Positions 1 through 3,488 of a stretch of 6,220 bases of DNA are shown piece by piece. Origin of the DNA: Ruminococcaceae bacterium UBA5396. Its GTDB lineage: Bacteria; Bacillota; Clostridia; Oscillospirales; Acutalibacteraceae. The stretch spans positions 1 to 6,220 of the forward strand of contig DHOG01000154.1 of NCBI GenBank assembly GCA_002410715.1, read 5' to 3'. Both the position numbers and the translations under genes were made by a program. How positions within the stretch are numbered: the stretch's first letter is position 1; every line of letters begins with the position of its first letter. The notes under the pieces were generated by a model, which saw only the letters and a list, made by a program, of their open reading frames with translations, did not search any database and had not been told where the DNA came from.

Positions 1-69
1 ATCGCATTTCTGGTGCTTAAACCCGAGGGACTGATACGCGGCAACTACCAGGAGGAGCGTGTGGGATGA
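1..69 (+). CDS. livH: Branched-chain/amide-type ABC transporter permease, LivH-like, C-terminal end (partial)
   Basis: Only the last 22 codons and the TGA stop are inside the window; the gene begins upstream. The visible tail contains LVLKPEGLIRG, which resembles the LV-L-(R/K)P-x-G-L(F/I)-G ending of LivH/LivM-type permeases of the hydrophobic amino acid transporter (HAAT) family. The stop overlaps the start of the next permease gene as ATGA, the normal tight coupling of livH and livM. The call rests on this short motif plus the neighbour, so the family is fairly secure and the substrate is not. The neighbouring amidase gene suggests an amide- or urea-type transporter rather than one for leucine. 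Confidence 0.75.
   Translation: MAFLVLKPEGLIRGNYQEERVG
51..57 (+). promoter_or_regulatory. Ribosome binding site for the LivM-like permease
   Basis: GGAGGAG lies inside the 3' end of the LivH-like gene, 8 nt before the ATG at 66. It supports that start and translational coupling of the two permeases. A second in-frame ATG at 108 is preceded only by a G-run (98-103), which is a poorer site. Confidence 0.7.
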
Positions 70-1178
70 GTTCATCGAAAATTACTGCCTCTAAGCAGGG
101 GGGCAAAATGCATTCTGCTGTAGCAACCCATAAATGCCTTGACTTTTCACACAAGTCTTCGACTGTGATTTTACTGGTTGCTATCCTCGTTATGATCGGC
201 TTGTTTATCTGGTGGCTGAACATTCCGTTTATTGAGGACATCTTTACCTCAGGAACTATTACTCTGATTATGGTTCTTGGTTTTCAGCTTTACATGGGCA
301 ACTCAGGCATCCTTAATTGGAGCTATGTTGGCTATATTGGCATTGGTGCCTTTTCTTCGGCGATTTTGTCAATGACACCGGCGATCAAAGCTATGCAGAT
401 TCCTACGATGTATCCTTTCCTCATAAATCTGCACTTGCCTTTCGCCTTAGCATTGGTGGTCGGGGCATTGGTAGCAATGATAGTAGCAGCATTAATCGCC
501 TGGCCGTTGATGCGTCTTTCTGATGCGTCTGGAGCAATCACGCAATTCGCGCTTCTCATAGTTATTAATGTAATGCTGTCTCAGTGGGCGCAGGTAACCA
601 ACGGGCCGAGAACTTTCACGCTTGGCGGCACTCGTCAGACCACCTTGTGGGTAGCGCTGGGGGTGGCGGTTCTTGTGATAACCGCAGTGTTTTACTTCAA
701 GGAATCCTCCCTTGGTTTAAAACTGCGGGCAAGCCGTGATGATCGTCATGCGGCCCGCTCCAGCGGTATTAATTTTGTCGCAGTGCGTTATTTTGGGTAT
801 GTGGCGAGCGCATTTATCGGCGGCCTCGCCGGAGGACTGTATTCACACTATATATTATCGATTACCGCCTCGTCATTTTATATGAGCCAACTCTTCCTGT
901 TGCTTTCCATGCTCGTAGTCGGTGGCTCGATGTCTGTCTCTGGAGCTTTCTTTGGAACGGTTTTTCTGACCTTGGTTCGCCAGGGGCTGCGGCAGGTTGA
1001 GCCAATCCTAACGAGAAGCGGCCTTGAGGCATCGGGTTCGACAGAAATCGTGGTTGCCATCCTGATGATTATATTTTTGATCTGGCGGCCGGACGGAATC
1101 ACTGGCCAGGGAGAGCTGTCTCTGGCGAGTATCAAGCGCAAATTTCCGATGGGTTCCAAAATGAAAAGCAATATTTGA
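66..1178 (+). CDS. livM: ABC transporter permease, LivM-like (HAAT family), probably for short-chain amides or urea
   Basis: This is an integral membrane subunit of a binding-protein-dependent ABC importer; with LivH it would form the channel across the cytoplasmic membrane. The 370-residue protein has about 9 hydrophobic segments (roughly residues 33-51, 61-78, 84-102, 124-149, 157-174, 193-211, 238-263, 274-301 and 327-340). The family signature is clear: G217-LKLRASRDD-x-HAA-x5-GIN at 217-236 is the cytoplasmic loop that contacts the ATPase, followed by SAFIGGLAGGLYSHY (248-262). MLVVGGSMSVSGAFFG (282-297) is the usual GG-x6-G segment, and WRPDGITG (340-347) is the typical C-terminal motif. 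The hydrophilic N-terminal tail of about 30 residues is rather long; a start at 108 would shorten it by 14. The gene overlaps livH by 4 bp and is followed 27 bp later by an amidase gene, so the substrate is inferred to be an amide. Branched-chain amino acids remain possible. Confidence 0.9.
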   Translation: MSSSKITASKQGGKMHSAVATHKCLDFSHKSSTVILLVAILVMIGLFIWWLNIPFIEDIFTSGTITLIMVLGFQLYMGNSGILNWSYVGYIGIGAFSSAILSMTPAIKAMQIPTMYPFLINLHLPFALALVVGALVAMIVAALIAWPLMRLSDASGAITQFALLIVINVMLSQWAQVTNGPRTFTLGGTRQTTLWVALGVAVLVITAVFYFKESSLGLKLRASRDDRHAARSSGINFVAVRYFGYVASAFIGGLAGGLYSHYILSITASSFYMSQLFLLLSMLVVGGSMSVSGAFFGTVFLTLVRQGLRQVEPILTRSGLEASGSTEIVVAILMIIFLIWRPDGITGQGELSLASIKRKFPMGSKMKSNI

Positions 1179-1190
1179 AAAGCTTAAGAG

Positions 1191-1202
1191 AAGGAATAGG
1201 AG
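1191..1202 (+). promoter_or_regulatory. Ribosome binding site region for the amidase gene
   Basis: AAGGA (1191/1192-1195) and AGGAG (1198-1202) lie 10 nt and 3 nt before the ATG at 1206. The first has the more usual spacing. No promoter or terminator is evident in the 27-bp gap after the permease, so the two genes are probably co-transcribed. Confidence 0.6.
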
Positions 1203-1205
1203 ATT

Positions 1206-2147
1206 ATGAACTCATTAAATAGCAATCAAGTGTTTTACGCATTTTCGCCGACCCAGACACCGCTTTTGACAGTGGCGCAGAATGAGCAGTTCTCACTGGA
1301 TACCCGTGATTGCTATGGCAATCAGCTGCTTTCTGATGAGGATACTTTGGATGACTTGGATTGGAATACTACTAATCCTGCAACAGGGCCTGTCTCGATC
1401 CAAGGCGTAAAGCCTGGCGATGTGGTCCGAATTGACATCAATAAGCTACAGCTGACTGGTAAATCAGTTATGGCAACAATCCCCGGCTGTGGCGTTGTAA
1501 GCGGTGTCACCGAAGCTACAACTCGTGTGATGGATAACAGTGATGGCATGCTTTCCATTTCGACGGTTAAAGGTAATTTGGAGTTGCCGTTGAACCCCAT
1601 GATTGGTGTGATAGGCTTGGCGCCTGCGGAAGGGAGCATATCTAATGCCGTTCCGGGTAAGCATGGTGGCAATATGGATTGTACCTTGATCGGTGAGGGT
1701 ACTTCGCTCTACTTACATGCTGCCGTAGAGGGCGGGCTATTTGGATGCGGCGATGTTCACGCCTTGATGGGTGATGGCGAGGTTGTGGTTTGCGGTGCCG
1801 AAACTCCGGCTCAGGTCACTCTTACAGCCGCCGTGGTGGATGTGCCACAGTTGCCAACCCCATTTGTTGAGACTGACGAGCTTTACGCAACGATCGCCTC
1901 AGCAAAAACCACGGAAGCCGCATTTAAGCAAGCTGTGGACAATATGTTTGACTTCTTGACGGGGATTGTTGGTTTGAGCCAAGGCGATGCCGGGCGGTTA
2001 ATGAGCCTTGTAGGCAGCTTGAAGTTCTGTCAAGTGGTTGACCCGGAAATCACGATACGCTTTGAATTCCCTAAATCTGTGCTTGAAAAGCTGGGCTTTA
2101 AGGGAATTGACAGGGTCCTGGCTTCAAATAGTTTTGTATCAACATAG
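1206..2147 (+). CDS. Acetamidase/formamidase family protein (FmdA/AmdA)
   Basis: This is a probable cytoplasmic amidohydrolase that converts a short-chain amide (formamide, acetamide or similar) to ammonia and the carboxylate. The 313-residue protein has the FmdA/AmdA signatures in order: NPATGPVSI (57-65), PGDVVRIDI (70-78), NPMIGVIGLAPAEG (130-143), PGKHGGNMDC (150-159), LYLHAAVEGGLFGCGDVHALMGDGEVV (its key residues G180, G182, D183, H185, G189, D190, G191 and E192). The conserved polar residues N156, D158, D183, H185, D190 and E192 are all present, so nothing suggests an inactive copy. The length fits the short class of about 300 residues, not the roughly 400-residue AmdA of mycobacteria or FmdA of Methylophilus. 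Position directly after a LivH/LivM pair suggests import and hydrolysis of one substrate. The exact substrate cannot be read from the sequence. The gene ends in TAG followed at once by TGA. Confidence 0.93.
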   Translation: MNSLNSNQVFYAFSPTQTPLLTVAQNEQFSLDTRDCYGNQLLSDEDTLDDLDWNTTNPATGPVSIQGVKPGDVVRIDINKLQLTGKSVMATIPGCGVVSGVTEATTRVMDNSDGMLSISTVKGNLELPLNPMIGVIGLAPAEGSISNAVPGKHGGNMDCTLIGEGTSLYLHAAVEGGLFGCGDVHALMGDGEVVVCGAETPAQVTLTAAVVDVPQLPTPFVETDELYATIASAKTTEAAFKQAVDNMFDFLTGIVGLSQGDAGRLMSLVGSLKFCQVVDPEITIRFEFPKSVLEKLGFKGIDRVLASNSFVST

Positions 2148-2148
2148 T

Positions 2149-2200
2149 GAAAATGTTGCTGCCGTTGAACACCCGGAGGTTCAACGGCAGCAACATTTTT
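2149..2200 (+). terminator. Strong Rho-independent terminator of the amide operon, possibly bidirectional
   Basis: The left arm (2150-2170) and right arm (2179-2199) pair perfectly over 21 bp around the 8-nt loop ACCCGGAG (2171-2178); a G-U pair at 2149/2200 could extend it. The right arm ends in TTTTT (2196-2200). On the - strand the same hairpin is followed by TTTTCA, so it could also stop transcripts arriving from the LytTR-DUF3021 operon, which has no other clear terminator. The left arm starts inside the second, tandem stop codon of the amidase gene. Confidence 0.92.
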
Positions 2201-2285
2201 AGGGATACAGCAGGAGTTTACGCACCTACCTATACCGCCGCCACGACAACGGTTTTTTATTTCCGTTGGGCAGTTAACAGTATCA
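2201..2285. other. Short intergenic spacer between convergent genes
   Basis: This spacer separates the amidase terminator from the end of the DUF3021 gene. A weak inverted repeat (CAACGG at 2247-2252 and CCGTTG at 2263-2268, with a 10-nt T-rich loop) is present but lacks a following T-run on either strand. No gene or RNA is recognised here. Confidence 0.5.
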
Positions 2286-2738
2286 TTATTGTTTCTTCAT
2301 CCTGTCATTCAAGCCTTTTATCTTATTTTTCCAAAGCAAATATTGCGCAAGCCATACTACTATAAAGATACCGCAAAAGATTCCGAAGTAAGTGATAAAT
2401 CCTGCAAGGGTATGCTCCATCCAATTCGCAAAGTACGCAACGGGCAACATCACAAGCGCGGTAATCAAGAAATAGATACCCGACTGCTTGGTGATGCTCC
2501 AACTATCCATTTCCCAAATTACAGAACTGGCCGCAAACGCCGAGCCCAAAAGCCCGCTTAGAACAGCTTGAAGGATTACCGCCTTGATCTCGTTCCCCAT
2601 TTGATCGATCAATTCCGGCACACAGGGGGTATAATTTCCATCCGTCGAAATTAGCGATATAATAATTGTAATGATATATCCTATTGTCACGCCAAGAGGA
2701 AAACCCAATAGTCCTCGCAAAAATGCTTGCTTTTTCAT
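2286..2738 (-). CDS. DUF3021 family membrane protein, probable partner/inhibitor of the LytTR regulator
   Basis: This is a predicted four-helix integral membrane protein of 150 residues, counted from the ATG at 2738. Hydrophobic segments lie at about residues 9-31, 54-76, 85-106 and 112-137, and the C-terminus is lysine- and arginine-rich (KNKIKGLNDRMKKQ), so it probably faces the cytoplasm. The segment VIWEMDSWSITKQSG after helix 2 resembles the conserved W-x-x-x-x-W-S region of DUF3021 proteins. In Bacillota these proteins are encoded with LytTR regulators; in the LRS model the membrane protein holds its LytTR partner inactive until a signal arrives. Here it lies 10 bp downstream of the regulator. 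A longer reading from GTG at 2747 would add three residues but would place the start inside the ribosome binding site, so the ATG is preferred. The signal sensed is unknown. Confidence 0.87.
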   Translation of the reverse strand: MKKQAFLRGLLGFPLGVTIGYIITIIISLISTDGNYTPCVPELIDQMGNEIKAVILQAVLSGLLGSAFAASSVIWEMDSWSITKQSGIYFLITALVMLPVAYFANWMEHTLAGFITYFGIFCGIFIVVWLAQYLLWKNKIKGLNDRMKKQ

Positions 2739-2743
2739 TTCAT

Positions 2744-2750
2744 CCACCTC
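2744..2750 (-). promoter_or_regulatory. Ribosome binding site for the DUF3021 gene, overlapping the LytTR stop codon
   Basis: On the - strand GAGGTGG covers 2750-2744, with GAGG 8 nt before the ATG at 2738. It overlaps the TGA stop of the LytTR gene (2751-2749), which suggests translational coupling and balanced production of the two proteins. Confidence 0.75.
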
Positions 2751-3189
2751 ATATCCCCAATACCTGTTTTATTTTAGCTACATACCGCCTTGACACATAG
2801 GTAATTGTACCGTTTGTCAAAGAAACACAAATCGTTCCCGTAATGCTCAAGTCAAAGCTCTTGGCCTTTTTCAAATTGATGATTTCCGAATTAGAAATGC
2901 GAGTAAAACAGCTTTTGTCAAGCCTTTCTTCCAATTCGTATAATCTCATTCGTAGCACATATTCGCCGTGTTTTGTTGTTGCAAAAACCCTGGCGCCATT
3001 GGCATAAACGCGGATAATATCGCTTTGTTCCAAGATTTCGAGAGTATCCTCACGAAAACCGGCGATTAAGTGCGGCGGATCCTCCGATAGCTTTTTAGCG
3101 ATGGCGTTTACTTCATCAGTCATCTTGTCGGTAAGAATAATAATCTTTGGTTCGGTGTAAGAACTGTCAATCTTGATTTCGACTTGCAT
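2749..3189 (-). CDS. LytTR-domain DNA-binding transcriptional regulator (LRS type)
   Basis: This is a 146-residue stand-alone regulator, counted from the ATG at 3189. The first ~45 residues form a short N-terminal segment with no phosphoacceptor receiver domain, so it is not a classical two-component response regulator. The LytTR DNA-binding domain occupies about 47-143. Its hallmarks are EQSDIIRVYANGARVFATT, then LYELEERLDKSCFTRISNS, EIINLKKAKSF, and a C-terminal NGTITYVSRRYVAKIKQVLG. The F-x-R-I-S/N-S, I-x-N-L and S-R-R-Y-V elements are well preserved. Together with the downstream DUF3021 gene it matches the LytTR Regulatory System described in Bacillota. Its own promoter is preceded by a 21-bp-spaced direct repeat, so autoregulation is likely. 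The longer GTG start at 3198 lies inside the Shine-Dalgarno sequence and is rejected. The regulated genes beyond itself are unknown. Confidence 0.93.
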   Translation of the reverse strand: MQVEIKIDSSYTEPKIIILTDKMTDEVNAIAKKLSEDPPHLIAGFREDTLEILEQSDIIRVYANGARVFATTKHGEYVLRMRLYELEERLDKSCFTRISNSEIINLKKAKSFDLSITGTICVSLTNGTITYVSRRYVAKIKQVLGI

Positions 3190-3194
3190 TTCCG

Positions 3195-3204
3195 TCACCT
3201 CCTT
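3195..3204 (-). promoter_or_regulatory. Consensus ribosome binding site that sets the LytTR start
   Basis: On the - strand AAGGAGGTGA (3204-3195) is a full match to the anti-16S consensus. AAGGAGG ends 8 nt before the ATG at 3189. This decides that start over the in-frame GTG at 3198-3196, which is part of the site itself. Confidence 0.85.
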
Positions 3205-3215
3205 CCGACACTTGC

Positions 3216-3244
3216 AGTATAGAGAAAATGGGGGGCTTTATCAA
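3216..3244 (-). promoter_or_regulatory. SigA-type promoter of the LytTR-DUF3021 operon
   Basis: On the - strand the -35 is TTGATA (3244-3239) and the -10 is TATACT (3221-3216), separated by exactly 17 bp. Each hexamer differs from consensus at one position. Transcription would start near 3209, leaving a leader of about 20 nt before the ATG. The spacer contains a CCCCCC run. A 10-bp palindrome, ATCAATTGAT (3240-3249), overlaps the -35. Confidence 0.8.
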
Positions 3245-3254
3245 TTGATTTCCA

Positions 3255-3284
3255 ATAGGTGGTTGTTTTGAGGACATAAGTGGT
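3255..3284 (-). promoter_or_regulatory. Putative LytTR operator: two 9-bp direct repeats 21 bp apart
   Basis: On the - strand ACCACTTAT (3284-3276) and ACCACCTAT (3263-3255) match at 8 of 9 positions and start 21 bp apart, i.e. two helical turns with a 12-bp spacer. Paired 9-bp direct repeats with 12-13 bp between them are the usual binding layout of LytTR proteins such as AgrA, VirR and AlgR. The proximal repeat ends 10 bp upstream of the -35 of the regulator's own promoter, a position fit for activation. The core differs from the GTT-containing consensus of the classical members, so the link to this regulator is inferred from geometry and position. Confidence 0.6.
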
Positions 3285-3360
3285 AGGTTAAATTCTTGCA
3301 TTACATAAACAACGGTCTTTGGCTTTTCCGCGTCCTGGCCACTTCCCTTGGGTCATATCA

Positions 3361-3408
3361 TTGACAAACGCTGGTATTTGACAAACAATATGAAAAAAGC
3401 CCTATTTA
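3361..3408 (+). promoter_or_regulatory. Candidate promoter region with duplicated TTGACA for the surface-protein gene
   Basis: TTGACAAAC occurs twice, at 3361-3369 and 3378-3386, giving two perfect -35 hexamers 17 bp apart. The partnering -10 elements are weak: AACAAT (3384-3389, 17-bp spacer) for the first and TATTTA (3403-3408, 19-bp spacer) for the second. One or both could drive the surface-protein gene. Confidence 0.35.
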
Positions 3409-3424
3409 AGAAGAATGCATTTTG

Positions 3425-3433
3425 TGGTAAAAT
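3425..3433 (+). promoter_or_regulatory. Candidate extended -10 promoter for the surface-protein gene
   Basis: TGGTAAAAT has the TG-N extension followed by a 5-of-6 match to TATAAT (3428-3433). No good -35 lies at the right distance (TTTAAG at 3405-3410). Transcription would begin near 3440, with a leader of about 50 nt before the ATG at 3489. It competes with the TTGACA elements just upstream as the main promoter. Confidence 0.4.
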
Positions 3434-3474
3434 ATTGGTCACGGAAGATTTCTCCAAATCCTACCCATACTATA

Positions 3475-3480
3475 AGAGGA
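3475..3480 (+). promoter_or_regulatory. Ribosome binding site for the surface-protein gene
   Basis: AGAGGA lies 8 nt before the ATG at 3489. The reading frame stays open upstream to another ATG at 3390, but that codon has no Shine-Dalgarno sequence and would put 33 charged residues before the signal peptide. The start at 3489 is therefore preferred. Confidence 0.65.
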
Positions 3481-3488
3481 ACATATTT

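Noticed and set aside
1322..1672. A 116-codon frame on the - strand inside the amidase gene
   Set aside because: It is antisense to an amidase with all family motifs intact; the product is low-complexity and unrecognisable.
2247..2268. An inverted repeat CAACGG/CCGTTG that might terminate the DUF3021 operon
   Set aside because: The stem is only 6 bp, the loop is 10 nt, and no T-run follows on the - strand.
2147..2365. A 72-codon open frame on the + strand right after the amidase
   Set aside because: It runs through the terminator hairpin and into the convergent DUF3021 gene, and its product resembles no known family.
2289..2561. A 90-codon open frame on the + strand opposite the DUF3021 gene
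   Set aside because: It is antisense to a well-supported membrane protein gene and has no recognisable domain or ribosome binding site; it is a shadow frame.
3308..3316. A third LytTR-like half-site on the - strand (ACCGTTGTT), close to the classical GTT-type consensus and 32 bp from the distal direct repeat
   Set aside because: It is a single half-site with no partner at 21-22 bp and does not match the local ACCAC-Y-TAT repeats; chance occurrence is likely.
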